Assembly (NCBI GenBank): GCA_037693485.1
Contig: CM075346.1
Location: 121,384,001 to 121,448,000 of the forward strand
Length of the DNA stretch: 64,000 nucleotides
Reading direction: 5' to 3'
DNA from: Kitagawia praeruptora
Lineage: Eukaryota > Streptophyta > Magnoliopsida > Apiales > Apiaceae
Shown: in pieces, positions 47,025-59,041 of the stretch
Layout of the letters: the number at the start of each line of letters is the position of its first letter
Numbering within the stretch: the first letter of the stretch is position 1
Notes under the pieces: model-generated
The model's input: only the letters and a program-made list of their open reading frames with translations
Databases searched by the model: none
Told to the model about the DNA's origin: nothing
Made by a program: the position numbers and the translations under genes

Positions 47025-49072
47025 ACATGTTGGTTAGACTCAAAATTTTCTTATAAAATGTGTTGCTCATATTTCTGTGAATTGTTAAGTGCTATGTGAA
47101 CTTTGTTGATTAAACTCTGTTATGCAGACTCTGTTCACATGTCTTTGTCCTCACACTGTTAAACTCTGTCAGCATGTCTTTTTGTCATACACTGTTAATA
47201 TGTTTGATAAACTCTGTGAATTCTGAATTGATTTTTGTCTGGATGAAAACACCAATGAAGAAATATGTATGTAGCATGATTCTCAATGAATAAATCAAGA
47301 TTCTTCCTGAGTCACTGTGATCTAATCAGAAACTGTGCAGTAAGTTAACACAGCATGATACTGTTTCATATTTAGAGCATCTCTTAGTTTATTTGGTCCT
47401 AAACTCTGAGTCTATGAATACTGTGTGCATTGCCTCTCATGAATAACTTCTGATATTGATGCCTCTCATGAATAACTTCTGATATTGATGAACTCTAAAC
47501 TCTGATTAGTGACACTCTGTTCCCAAGACATATATAAAGTTCTTGATGATTCCTTGTTTGTACTTGTGAAAATTTTAAAACTTGAGATGTGTCATTGTTT
47601 AGTCTGGTGAGAAATAATTCATGTCTGCACCCTGTGAGATTTTGAGCCAAATAAGTGATTGATACATTTTATATCAATCAGATTTTATTGATGTGTGATG
47701 TTCATCAGTGAGTATGTTGCTCTAGAACTTGTATTAAACCATTTTGAGACTACATGATATGTGTGTGCATGAAAATGATAAAGGCACTAGGATTTACCAT
47801 CTTTTTTCAAACACTGTTCATAAATATCACCCTTAGTAAACCCCTTTGAACCTTATTAACTGCTAATTTTTTTTAACTCTGTCGTATAAAGAGCAGTTAT
47901 ATTCTTTTGGAAAATTAAATGCAAGAAGGTGAGTGTTTCTCAAGAAAAGGAAAGTTTTCTCAGTATATATACATATATATAAAAAAAAAAGAAAAAAAAA
48001 GGTATATATACTTATCATCTTGTACAAATATGTACTAATAGTGTGACTGAACACTTTGGTCTGTTAAAATTGTTCAGTTCGAAATTTATTCATTTAAAAA
48101 CATCTCTTCTCACCTGTTTGATATTACTAAATTACAACCCTGAATAAAGTCCTTTTGATTTGTGCATATATGTAGTCAAAGTAGTGTAGATTTGGTGGAA
48201 ATTCAAGCATATGGAAGTATCTGCTTTTACTGATTGAATTTGAGAGAAAACACTTCACCTAAACACTTGTGTGCTTTGAGAGTTTGTAAGGAAATCCTTG
48301 ACATGTTACTCACTGAATGATGCTTTGATGCCTATCTCTTGATCTTTTCGTCTATAATGACTGTGTGCTTACTTGGATAATCATGAACATCAATGGGAAT
48401 AGGGTTAATTCAGATTTCTGTATTTAAGGAACTACAGAGTTTAGCATTCATCACATACTCCGTGTTTAATATGAGAGTTTGTGCATTCAGTGTTTATTGA
48501 TTTGATTTATGGATTTTATGAAATATTAGATGCTATAAAAATTGATTTGGTAACCTCTGTTACACACACACATATATTCACGACTGTGCACTTTTTGAAA
48601 GGGTTTTAGTGATAAAGTTGGAAAATTTGACAAACACTGATGGATTGTGTTCCGTACTCTAAGGTAAATTTTCATTAAGATAATTTGAAAATTTTGGAGT
48701 AAATAGAGTGTTTGACAACTGTTAATGAGTGTAATTGTGGTAAAGTGTCTTGATAATAGGAAAGACAGCAGTAATAATTGCTTTTACTGCGCGTGATTAA
48801 GTGATTCGCTGCATGTTTGACACGTGTTCCACTCACCCATCATTGTGTCCCACTTTCACACTATTCTAGGAACGGTTGCGTGTTTTCAATGTAAAAACGA
48901 TTGAGTTTTATTTTTTTTACTACTCAAATCACTTTTTGTTACTATCACTCCACATCCACTCATATTCACTTTACCAAAACACATACCTCCTTTGTTTTTC
49001 ACTTCGACATTTTCACAAACACCTTTCCTACATATCATTTTCACAGTCAATTCTTGCTTCTTTCTTGATCTA
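47025..49072. other. Spacer between Copia pol and the env-like ORF
   Basis: About 2 kb without a supported ORF. aaactctg-type words recur, and a 31-bp segment containing gcctctcatgaataacttct is duplicated at 47430-47490. A CT-rich leader directly before 49073 may be the 5' UTR of a spliced or separate transcript for the env-like gene. Confidence 0.55.
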
Positions 49073-51727
49073 ATGGCAACAAAACCTTTTACTTCGTTTG
49101 GTCTTCGTTTTGTGCCTAACAATTTTGCAGCTCTACTTGAGAACGACCGTGCTCCTGAAGCATTTCACCTTATGCAAAATTTTCTTCGTGACTCTGAGAT
49201 TGGGCAAGCGTTGATTGCACCTGCTATTCTATCTGCATCTCAGATTGTCACTTTCTGGCAAAACTCAAGGTATATAGATGGAGGAGAGAATGGGACTCCG
49301 TCTATCATCTTCACTCATGATGAACAAGAGTTTGTAATAACTCCACAAACTGTTCGAGAGACCATGGACTTCGACACACATATGCTATTGTTTCTGAACA
49401 GAATCTGAGGGACATGTTAACAGAAATTGGTTACATGGACTCTTTGGCAAAGCTTGGTAGTGTCAAACGGCCGAATCTTAGAAAGGAATGGAATTTTTTC
49501 TTCGACTGTATCACCAGGACATTCCAGAAGAAAGTCACCAACTGGGATGCCATTCCAATGGATCGTCTGCAAATTGGGTACTCTCTACTCTATGGCAGTA
49601 ATTTTGATTATGGTCGATATGTGTTAATGAATTTAGGTGATAAATTGTCAGAGTCTAGTACAGTCTATTTTGCTAGATTTTGTCAACTTTTGTTCAATGC
49701 CTGTGTACCTGGTTTAGAAATAGATGCAGCTGATGTGATTCAACCTTTTCGAGTCAATAAGAGAATATTCTCTGATATGACAAATAAAGATGCTGATAAA
49801 GATCTACCTGAACTTGTTTTGCCACTTGCCCTGCAAAACTTTCTAAATCAACCACAAGATTCCCAATCACCACCACAAGAACCACAACAGCCACAACAAC
49901 CAGAAACACACCAAATGCCTGAACCTTTAGCCACTGACCATACTGAAACCATACACTCTCATCCTATACCATCACCTGAGCCAACACCAACAAACACTGT
50001 ACATACTACATCAAAATCAACAAACCCTGAACCAATCACTGAACCAACAAACCCTGAGCCTGTCACTACTACTCAACCTCAACCACCATCTAAACCAAAA
50101 AGGCAAAAACATACTGCCCTTAACACAAAGCACTCCAAGGCTAAACAGACATCTCCTAGGGCTGTTTATACCAGAAGAGTCATTAAAAGGGAAAATAGGC
50201 CTTCATCACCACCAGTTGAGGACAGTTCTAGTGAAGAAGAAGAGGTGATTGAAGTGCCTCAAGCAAAGAGGAGGAGGCTGATTCTTACAGACTCTGATGA
50301 TGAGCAAGTTGTTGAAGCTCGAGAGAATATTTCTAAGGATATTCCTACTGGTGAGACAGAGGTTATCATAGAACCTACTGTAGAAGAATCAGGTTTCAAG
50401 ATTGCTGAACCAGAACTTGCTAAGGTTCAAACTGATAATGATGATAGAGATGCATTGCCTATAGTGGAAGAGTTTGATGAAACTCCCACTCCATTTTCTT
50501 TTGACAATAAAGCATCTACTCCAACACCCATGGTGGTTACAAACTCTGTTGATACTGGTGTTGCAGATGGGCCTACTATTGTCCTGGAAGACACTGAGGT
50601 TGCATCACACACAGAATTATACTCTGATGCACATCATGTTTCTGATCATGGTGAGGAGATTGATCAACCAGAAAAAGTTATTTCTTCAGAGCATATACAA
50701 GGTTATAAAGGAAAACAGGTTGCTCAAGAACCAGTTGCTGCTCAACATGAAGACATTGCTTCAGTTGCACCCACTGATGTTTCAGTTAGTGATTCTTTTG
50801 AAGACAGGAGTACAGAAGCTAATAAAGAACAATTTCAAACTGATGGTCAGAAAACAGGAGAAAAACCAGACTTTGCAGGACCTTCTGTTAATGAGATTGA
50901 TTATTTGACCAAGCAAACTACAGATTGGTACAAGTCAGATTGTATTTTTCCTCCTGGAAGAACAGCTACCTTTCTCAAGGCAAATTCTTCTAAGATTTCA
51001 AATCCTGATATTTTCACTTGTCTACAAGGAACAGTGATTCAGATCAAGTCCTTGAATCACAGATTTGATGATAATCAGAAGGCAATTATTGATCTTCGAA
51101 CAGAGGTTGCTACTCATGAGGAAAAATCTCAAAGAGCTAATTCTAAGCTATTTCAACAATTTTCCAAAGCTCAAGAGAATCTAAATGACAGATTGAGCAA
51201 AGTTGAAAAGAATCAGCTTTTGCTGACTGAGAAGGTTGATTCTATTGCAAACTCTCTTGAGTTAATCACCTCTATTCTGATTCCAGATGGGGATGATGTC
51301 AAAAAGGGGGGGAGAATTGCTAAAACTAAGTGTAAGCAAACTCAAACTCTGTCAAAGAAGGATCATCTGGATGAAGAAGGTACAAATGCTGAAAAGGGGT
51401 TAAGAAGTGCATATCCAAGACATGGACATGGAAGGTCTACAAGGTCAAAGCAAAATTTGGTGGCAGATACAAATCTTCAGAGTAATTCTACTTCAAGGCA
51501 AAAGGATTTGTCATTCACTGATAATCCACAAACAGATGAAGAGTTAGCTGCTAAGATCTTTCGTGAGGAAAATGCTGAGGCTACACTTGAAGACATACAA
51601 GCTGAAGAAAAGCTGTTGCAAAAAGAACATTTAAAAGCACTGAAGTCTAAGAAAGGAAAGAAGACTTTCAAAGCTTTAAAGCCTGCAGTGAAAGGAATTA
51701 AAATCAAAGAAAATTTATCTGGTATTC

Positions 51728-51758
<31 letters not shown>

Positions 51759-52662
51759 AGGAAAGTTGGTAAGAAAGTCTTCTCTTGATGCCAAGTTAAA
51801 ACTAAAAGGAGTGATGGGTGAAGAGAGCAAAGGCAAAATGACAGTTACAACCTCTGTTGCCACACAAGTTGTACAGATTCAAAGCAAACCTTTACCTGGG
51901 TTTTCTAGGCCAAAGATTCCAGTTCAAGCACAAACAGGAGTGACTGGTGGTTATCAACATAATGTTGCTTGTTCAGGAAAGCCACCAGGCAGGAATACTT
52001 CTGGCTTAGGTTCAAGAAGAGATTTGAGAGTTAGTAACAGTCCAAGAGATCCCTCTGCACTTGTCTCTCTTGGTTCTGGTATTACTCAAGAAAATCTGGA
52101 CAAGTTGGAATCAGTTCAACTAGTTCATCAAAGGAGCTTAGATATTCACTTTCTGTTATACTTTATGACAGATGGAACAGTGTATAGAGTGAATGAAGAA
52201 GCAATCAAGCTAAAGTTGTTTGAAGAACTTCAGTATGTTCTGCATATATTCAGAGTCAGAAACCGACGAACAGAGCTTATTGCTAATTCTATAAGGGAAT
52301 ATATGCAGAGAGCCAAAGCTTTTACAGGATCGAAGACTACTGAAGAGTATGTTCCTAAATACAGAGATTGGAATGGAAATCTTGTGGAAATGAAGAAAGG
52401 AACTGCTAAATTAAAGACTGATCTGGGGATTACAGTTCTTGATTTTAATTCTCAATCAGAGGAAGTCAAGTTCATTAGATTGGGTAATGAGATGAGGAGA
52501 AATAAAATATATGATCTAAGAGCTGCTATCTGTCAAACTGATGAGAATGATCCAGAATTAAGAGAGATCAAGGAAGCTATGTAGAGAGAACTTGAAAATG
52601 CTGAGAGAAGACTGTTGATAGATTATCTCAGAACAACTCCAGATCTTGAGGAGGTTAGGTAG
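49073..52662 (+). pseudogene. Env-like additional ORF of the Sirevirus-like Copia element, frameshifted
   Basis: The original ORF would be about 1,200 codons from the ATG at 49073 to TAG at 52660-52662. Two breaks are seen. A one-base frameshift lies near 49375-49390, leading to TGA at 49406-49408; motifs resume one frame over at DMLTEIGYMDSLAKLG. An in-frame TAG at 52582-52584 is followed by 25 more open codons. The N-terminal part holds a conserved-looking block (VKRPNLRKEWNFFFDCITRT, STVYFARFCQLLFNACV) like that of Sirevirus env-like proteins, recalled from memory. Then come a long Pro/Gln/Thr-rich stretch, acidic low-complexity parts, a coiled coil about 560-640 residues into the second frame, and a Glu run. 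I see no clear signal peptide or membrane helix, so a true envelope role is unproven. Confidence 0.78.
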
Positions 52663-52802
52663 ACAGAATTTGTAAGTAATTTGAATTTTCTGTAGATTTT
52701 GTTAAGTCAAGGTTAAACTCTGGTTATATGTTAAACACTGTGTTTTTATTTGTTTGTTTTGACATCATCAATTACTGTGAACTTGTACATTTTTCTAATG
52801 AA

Positions 52803-52817
52803 CAAGTTGGGGGAGAT
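52803..52817 (+). other. Polypurine tract of the Copia element
   Basis: The purine-rich aagttgggggagat directly precedes the 3' LTR (TGTTAG at 52818). It would prime plus-strand DNA synthesis. Confidence 0.85.
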
Positions 52818-53424
52818 TGTTAGATATAATTGATGTGATTTAATGTCAGTGTTTAAGTGTTACAGGTAAAAAGAGTTTAACTTGTTAATGAAAGCAATCG
52901 TAGCAGAGTTTGAGTATACGCTGATAGCTGGAAGCGCAAACGCTGACAGAAGAAAGCGTAAACACTGCTAGCTGAACACAAGGAAGCACAAACACTGCTG
53001 GCTAGGAGAGCAACAGAGTTTGCTAAAGTCTGTCTACTGGAAGCGTCTACAAGTCAACAGAGTTTGAAGATTAATTCAAGATTAATATGGAAGCGATATC
53101 TTTGAAGATTGGATAGCTGTCAAAGAGATTGAGTTGACTTAGAAGACGTGTAGCAATCGTAACTGATATCAATTGTATAGCTTAATTTTAGGAGAATCAA
53201 TTAACGATTGTACGTAGCTGTATATCTTATAAATACAGTTAGGTTAACCCTAGAAGGGTATCCATCGTGAACGAATATCATTCTTTGTAACCTAAGCAGC
53301 TCTCTGTGATATTTTACATCACTGAGAGAGGAATTATTAATTCCAAACAGTTTTAAGTACTAAAACGTGTGTTCTTGTTATTTACTCATACAGTACTTGA
53401 TTATATATATTGTGTATTCGACCT

Positions 53425-53428
<4 letters not shown>
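52818..53428 (+). repeat. 3' LTR of the Copia element (611 bp)
   Basis: Starts TGTTAG and ends CTATCA (the 5' copy ends CTAACA). It is identical in length to the 5' LTR after removal of the Helitron, with 9 substitutions counted. It supplies the unoccupied target site for that Helitron at about 53346. Confidence 0.95.

Positions 53429-53457
<29 letters not shown>
53429..53457. repeat. (TA)n tract at the right Copia target duplication
   Basis: The Copia element inserted in a TA-rich run of the MITE. The tract here is longer than the one at 37971-37980, so it has expanded or contracted since insertion. Confidence 0.85.
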
Positions 53458-53459
<2 letters not shown>

Positions 53460-53854
53460 CCTTTAATAACAATACCAATTATAATGATATCAACAAGAAA
53501 AAAAACTAATCATAACATCTTAAAAATGGTATATTAAAAGTTCCAAATTCATAAATCTGTATGGGTTATATGAAAATATTTAATTTAATAATGGAGAAAA
53601 TTGAGTTGTTAATGAAGGAAAATGAAAATTCATAAAAAAAAAAAGTGAAAAGTGATAAACAATTACGTAACTTAAGGTGACTGTGGGTAGGCTAGGTAAC
53701 TAGGTTACCGTGTTTTGTAGTAACTCTAAATAACTGGAAAGTGGGGGTTACTTTATCCATTTAAAAAATTGCACAACCGAACACGGTAATTAATTAATCT
53801 TTCCAAGTACTTCAAGTTACATAGGTGGATTACCCCGAACCAAATAAGGCCTAA

Positions 53855-54049
53855 GTATCAAGTCCACCCGGGCGTAATGAACTAATAGGACCATATTGAA
53901 TTAAAAAAAATGTAAAACGAGAACTACATTAACAAGATAATTCAAGTGGTAAGTCTTTTTTTTTTAAAACTAAGTTTTATTTTTAATCATCTCATTTTCA
54001 GTTTTTGTATTTAATTCTCACACACCCTAATACCCATGATTTTTCAAAA
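53855..54049. other. Short intergenic stretch
   Basis: No gene or repeat recognised. Confidence 0.4.
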
Positions 54050-55966
54050 TCTATGCTTCTATATTTAATCGAAACATTGAAAGTTCGTTCGATTGATTTT
54101 TGGAAGTTTTATCTTAATTTTTTAAAATAAATAATAAAATAATATAATTAATGATAATTAGTCGATTGATTTTTTTTAATGAAAACACTTTTGTTTCTAA
54201 TTGAAGATGTTATCTTTTCTAAACAATTAAATATATCAATTGCACCATATCTTTCATTCATTAATATTTTTCTAATAAAAATACATTATCTTTTAATTTA
54301 AAACATAATCTTAAAATCATTAATATATATTCAAAAATATATCACACCATATATTTCCAATCATTAATAAAGTATATTAAAAATCTGTATATGTTTATAA
54401 TAATAAAAAAATATGAATATAATTATTTATATTTTGGTTCAACGGTTCACCCATAGAACGAATAATGATCGTTTGATTTTTAATAATAAATAAGAAATGT
54501 TAGAATTAATATAAGATATATTACATGACTAAATTACTTTACAAAATATTGAAAGTTCAAATCCCGTTAACGACTTATTTAATTTAAATTTTATGATATA
54601 GGTTTCAAACCATGTAAATTATTAATTAAATTTGTTAACATACATAATATTCTTATTATTGGATAGTTACATTATTGTATTTTTCTTTGATATGATAAAT
54701 TCATTGTTTATAATAAACATTATCTAGAGCCTGGTTGATTCGATCGGGGATCGGTTGATTGAGAGTCGAACGTGATGTCTTATGCATGTTGGATTAAAAC
54801 ATGTGATTTGATTTTTTTTTTCTCGTCTTCTTCTTCAAATCAGTTATGTTTTTTTTTCTTAGATGATATTGATTTAAGTTTCTTATCGTGATTTTCTTTC
54901 CCGGATCAGTTAATATGAGTTCTTTGGTTGTTTTAATTAGAATTGATCCACCATTTTGATTATTTTTTATCTCTTTAGTCTTTTTCTATTGATTAAATTT
55001 TTCTTCGGTAAAAATTGATTTTGGTTGGATTTTTTCTGTTGATTGCCTTTTGTCTGGTTGGTACTCTCACACACATTTTCTATTTCTTTCTCAGTGATGG
55101 TATTGGCTCGTTGGTATAATTATTTTTCATTCTTTCTCTTATCTTCCCGTGCCCTTCTTCTTTCTCATGTTCAATGATAGATGTAATCTTAGGCACATCC
55201 GTATACCTTCTCTTTTTATTTTTATTTTTCGTGTTCAATGATGGGAGTAGCTCTACGCACATCTGTATCTTCTTTCTCTATTTATTGGCTTAAGATTATA
55301 AATTGATTTCTCGTTTATAATTTGGATTCGATTGGTTTTGATGTTAGGTTTGATAAGATTTGGAGAAAGTTTGTTGGTTTAATTTGGATACGGTTTGAAT
55401 TTGATTTTTGTTTTAGGTTATATTTGGATTTTGAATTGGTTTGTCTTGACTTGATTATTGAGTTTGGATTTGATTCTTATTTCAGGTTTGATTTGGATTT
55501 TGAATTTGTTTGACTTGGTTATTAGTTTTGATTTTGGATTTGGATACAATACGTGGATTTGGATTTAGTTCTGGTTTAAGCATTAGTATAGTTTTTGATG
55601 GTTGTAACTCGTTTGGATTTTTTTTTTTGTTATAGTTGGTTGCAAATAATTTATTGTTGACATATATAGCAATAATATTATTATTATTTACATTATTGTA
55701 ATAGTTTTATTTGATATGATAATTTCCTTTATTACTCTTTACTTAGTGGCTATATAAAACCCCTTTATATTGTAATTGATAACAAGTTTTCATTGTAATA
55801 AAGTCCTACTTTTCTTCCTCCTTTCCATAATTTATCAAGTTTTTTATTAAACTATAATTAAAATAATTATTGACATATTTATTATATAAAAAACACAATT
55901 ATAACATAAAATTAAATTTATAACATATAAAAGAAAACCATTGCATCACATGGGTTTTAAGTTTGT
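54050..55966 (+). mobile_element. Old Helitron relic
   Basis: The 5' part tctatgcttctatatttaat followed by cgaaacattgaaag is similar to the head of the Helitron at 38511, and the 3' part gcatcacatgggttttaag resembles a Helitron tail hairpin that has lost its perfect pairing and the CTAG. The boundaries are approximate. Several blocks (aataattagtcgattgattt, cattaataaagtatattaaa) also match that Helitron. No coding. Confidence 0.5.
55322..55560. repeat. Degenerate ggatttgatt minisatellite
   Basis: Repeated words such as tttggatttg and gatttggattttgaatt. The 63-codon frame in this stretch (Phe/Asp/Leu-rich) is a product of the repeat and not a gene. Confidence 0.7.
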
Positions 55967-56099
55967 AGGTGCTAATTTATAAGGTATATAAATTTAGTTT
56001 TTCAGGAAAAAAAACCATGCTAATCATATAAAATCATAAACAAAGACATTCACGTGATTAAATAAATTTAAAACGAAGTTACGATTCGAAGACTATACC

Positions 56100-56500
56100 C
56101 ACTCTTCCTCTTTCTTCTTTAAATAGCAGTCATCAGAGGCTTCCATCGATTTTCACCAATGAAAAACCCCAAATCAGTTAATTTCTACTATTTGTTCTTA
56201 TATTTTCAATAATTCTCTTCCGTAGGTACAGATTTATGCCTTTTTAAATTGTTCATTTGTTTAATTAAATCTTTTGTTGATGAGTTTTGTTTTCAATTTA
56301 TTTAATTGGGTTTTGTTTATCTTTCCTTGTGAGAGTTTGAAGTGTTTTAGTTTAATTTAATGTACGCAATTTTAGATTTGCAGAAATTTTTATGGGATTG
56401 CAATTACGATCGATAGCTCAAATTGATTATGACGAACCGGATATATACATATTGCTTGATTGTCTCTCCATAAAGACCAGATCAATCAGCAATATGATCT
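56100..56500 (+). pseudogene. Diverged member of the retroposed family also seen at 59571-60133
   Basis: Shares blocks with the minus-strand copy at 59.6-60.1 kb: catcgattttcaccaatga, a ccttgtgagagtttga block and cgatcgatagctcaaa, in the same order. It is more diverged, and no target duplication was found. It ends in an inverted repeat at 56431-56525. Confidence 0.5.
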
Positions 56501-56674
56501 TTTTTATATGTATTCGGCTCGGTTATTTTTATAAATATCCTATGATTTTTCATTATTAAATTAATTTCTCTTAAAACTAAATTTAAAATGAAAAATTTTG
56601 TTCAAAGAAATATATTACGCAAACATGTAAAAAATGTACAATTACATTAAATTTTATTGGAGCTATGCTCAATA

Positions 56675-56939
56675 CTTCCTCCGTCCTAAAATATATTATC
56701 CCTTTTGGAAAATGAATTTGTCCCATAATTTATGTTCCTTTTTTTTTTAATACAAATTTAAGGTAGTTTTCCAAAACTATTTCTACATTTATTGTATCTA
56801 AAATTTTATTTTTTTCAAATTTAACACCAATTTTCAATATATTAATTAAGGATATTAGTTGAAAAATTTTACAAAACCAACATTTATATTAATACGTGTG
56901 TTTTTTATAAACGGGACATATAAAACACGACGGAGGGTG
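56675..56939. mobile_element. Stowaway-like MITE
   Basis: Starts cttcctccgtcctaaaat after TA and ends aacacgacggagggtg before TA, 265 bp. It is the best complete relative of the half-element at 12546-12679. Confidence 0.8.
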
Positions 56940-56941
56940 TA

Positions 56942-57199
56942 ATAACTTTTTTGTCAATCTACAAAATACTGTTTACAAAAATCCTACAATCTTCATCTAG
57001 TATTGATTAGATCTTTTCGTTTTTTTTATGAATAAGAAAATTTTATTAACATTTAAACACTCAGCGAAAAATTTGAACTAAAGAAACACATATTCAAGTT
57101 AAATTTTTTAATTCAACTATTTTTAAAATTTTAATTTTCACTAATATTAAAATTTTCAATTAATTATCACAAATCAATTAGTTTATTAATTTTTGTTTT
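56942..57199. other. AT-rich spacer
   Basis: No supported feature. Confidence 0.4.
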
Positions 57200-57225
57200 T
57201 TTTATAAGCATATATTACATTAGCC

Positions 57226-57836
57226 CATTAAAAGAAAACAAACAGCAGATTACAAATGGCACATAGCCATCCACGATGTTGCAGTACAGACCCAAAAAAT
57301 ACAACCCTAATATATAAGGTCTTCACGCGAAGATGCAAGGCCTGGCGACTAAACCTTAAGGGCAAGAACCCAGAATTCCTTAAGGTTACTAACAAAAGAC
57401 TTACAACTGGAGTCCTACTTGAACCAAAAACAAACATCGAGGACAGCTGAAAGCACTAAGGATTCTAGATAGTCCACCTCATCTAGAGGTGTGTCTCCTT
57501 CAAACATACTGTTGCTCTGATTCTCATGATAAACCAAACCTCCATGAAAGAAATCTTCCTCGAACCCGCCATTTTCTTGGAGTATGTCCGCATTAAGAGC
57601 AATATCCAGATTTACCATCTCTGGAGCGTCGACTTGACCTAGTGAATTGGTCTGAGAAATTTGCCACCACATCGAAGTTAACTGGGTCAACTGCTGCAGC
57701 AGGAAGATAGACGTCCTGAAAGTATGTGTGGTCGATGCCCATACCCATGTCCCAGTTGAGAAGATCTTCCACACCGCCGACTGGCCTGTTGAATGTGTAT
57801 AGTCAGTCTGATGCAATTAGTCCGGTGCAATAGTTT
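57226..57836 (-). pseudogene. 3' fragment of an unrecognised protein-coding gene
   Basis: On the minus strand a compositionally gene-like segment starts at about 57810 in one frame (VGGVEDLLNWDMGMGIDH, then AVDPVNFDVVANFSDQ). After a one-base shift near 57655 it continues in another frame (TNSLGQVDAPEMVNLDIAL, then FEEDFFHGGLVYHENQSN) to a stop at 57415. The following 190 bp look like a 3' UTR. The acidic, Asn/Asp-rich style resembles the C-terminal tail of a transcription factor, but no domain is present and I cannot name the family. The upstream part of the gene is missing and a TGA precedes the first segment, so this is a broken copy. Confidence 0.5.
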
Positions 57837-57891
57837 ACCACGCATTCAAGTTATGGTTATTCTAATGTGAAGTCTTAGTTACTCCCTCCGT

Positions 57892-58164
57892 TTTTTTGAT
57901 TTCTTTACGTTTGCTTTTTGCACGGAAACCAAGATAGTGGATGTAATATTGTTAAAATAAATGTAGTAGTGGGTGTAATAGTAATTTTATTGTTAAAATA
58001 AGTGAAGTAGTGGGTGTAATAGTGTAAAGGGTTGAAAAGGTGGAGTGAGGTAGTGGATGTAATAATGTATTTTATTGTTAAAAGTTACTATTTTTAGTAA
58101 TGTAAAGAAATGGAATGGACGGCCCAAAATAGAAAGTGTAAAGAAATGAAATGGACGGAGGGAG
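57892..58164. mobile_element. Stowaway-like MITE
   Basis: Starts ctccctccgtttttttgatt after TA and ends aatggacggagggag before TA, 273 bp. It contains short repeats of the type gtagtgggtgtaatag, also found in the Stowaways near 14.1 kb. Confidence 0.9.
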
Positions 58165-58166
58165 TA

Positions 58167-59041
58167 GTATACTCCGTTTCTAATTAGTTCTCCATCTTGA
58201 GTTATTAGTTGATAACCGTAGAGAACTAATAATTGATATATAAAGTATAATATTAAGAAAGAACACGAAAATAATTTTTTATTATTAATGTTTCTCTTTA
58301 TAGAATTATATATAAACCTCGATAAATAAATACGTTCGGAATCAGAAATTTTTATTCATTAATCGAGATTATTCATTTATCAAAGTCAAAAATACACTGT
58401 TTCTATAATGTCGGGACCAGAAAAAATTACTCATTTGATAAATCGAGATTATTCATTTATCAAAGTCAAAAATACACTATTTCTATAATGTCTGGACCAG
58501 AAAAAATTACTCATTTGATAAGATTATTCGTTTATTGAATATTCATCATCGAGCTTCTACTCTAAAAGGTTTTTCTCTCTTCTCTAAATTGCCAACCCTT
58601 TACAAGTAAAGTCAAAAAATTATATTTATAGGAGTTCACTTGTGAATTCCTTTTCTAACAAACTTCCTTCTTTCTTAAGCTAATTATACAAATGGGCTTC
58701 TCAACCCTATAATGTTTACAAGATTTTTGTACTAAATACAATCTAATTTGGATTCTAAACCCAATAATATTTGCAAGGCTTTATAATTAATACAATCTAA
58801 TTTAGATATTTTCAAGTGGGTTTATTGGTCCAACATTAGTAATCAGTTCTAAAAAAATATTCATTTATCATTTTGAAAAATTGAAAATTATAGTTAAATA
58901 AATTAAATATATTTTTAATAAAATTTTGATCAATTTAACTATCTAAAACTTAAACTGGATAATAATTAGAAATGGTCGGTGTATGGATAATTGTACTCAT
59001 GGGGTGCAAACTAAAGTGTCGTAGGCGTTGATTTTTTTGAC
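58167..59041. repeat. Intergenic region with an 80-bp tandem duplication
   Basis: The 80-bp segment starting aatcgagattattcatttat at 58362 is repeated directly at 58442 (tcgagatt...gaccagaaaaaattactcat). The rest is AT-rich without a gene. Confidence 0.85.

Larger units (their letters stand above)
37981..53428 (+). mobile_element. Ty1/Copia LTR retrotransposon, Sirevirus-like (Maximus/SIRE type)
   Basis: A full element on the plus strand with the target duplication TATAT at 37976-37980 and 53429-53433. Layout: 5' LTR (611 bp plus a nested Helitron), Met-tRNA primer site, large gag with three zinc knuckles, pol in Copia order (protease, integrase, reverse transcriptase, RNase H), a 2-kb spacer, a very large extra ORF, a polypurine tract and the 3' LTR (611 bp). 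A long gag and an env-like ORF after pol point to Sireviruses. I count 9 differences between the LTRs (about 1.5%), so it is older than the Gypsy element. All reading frames after gag are damaged. Confidence 0.93.
37634..53851. mobile_element. Tourist-like (PIF/Harbinger) MITE, split by the Copia element
   Basis: The left end ggcctcgtttgtttatcagg and the right end ggggtaatcc-type inverse (accccgaaccaaataaggcc) are inverted, with a second inverted block cataggtaact/aagttacatag. Flanking TAA is present at 37631-37633 and 53852-53854, as expected for PIF/Harbinger. Its own sequence is about 770 bp (37634-37980 and 53434-53851); the rest is the inserted Copia element. Confidence 0.8.

Noticed and set aside
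55322..55513. 63-codon Phe/Asp-rich frame
   Set aside because: A product of the ggatttgatt minisatellite.
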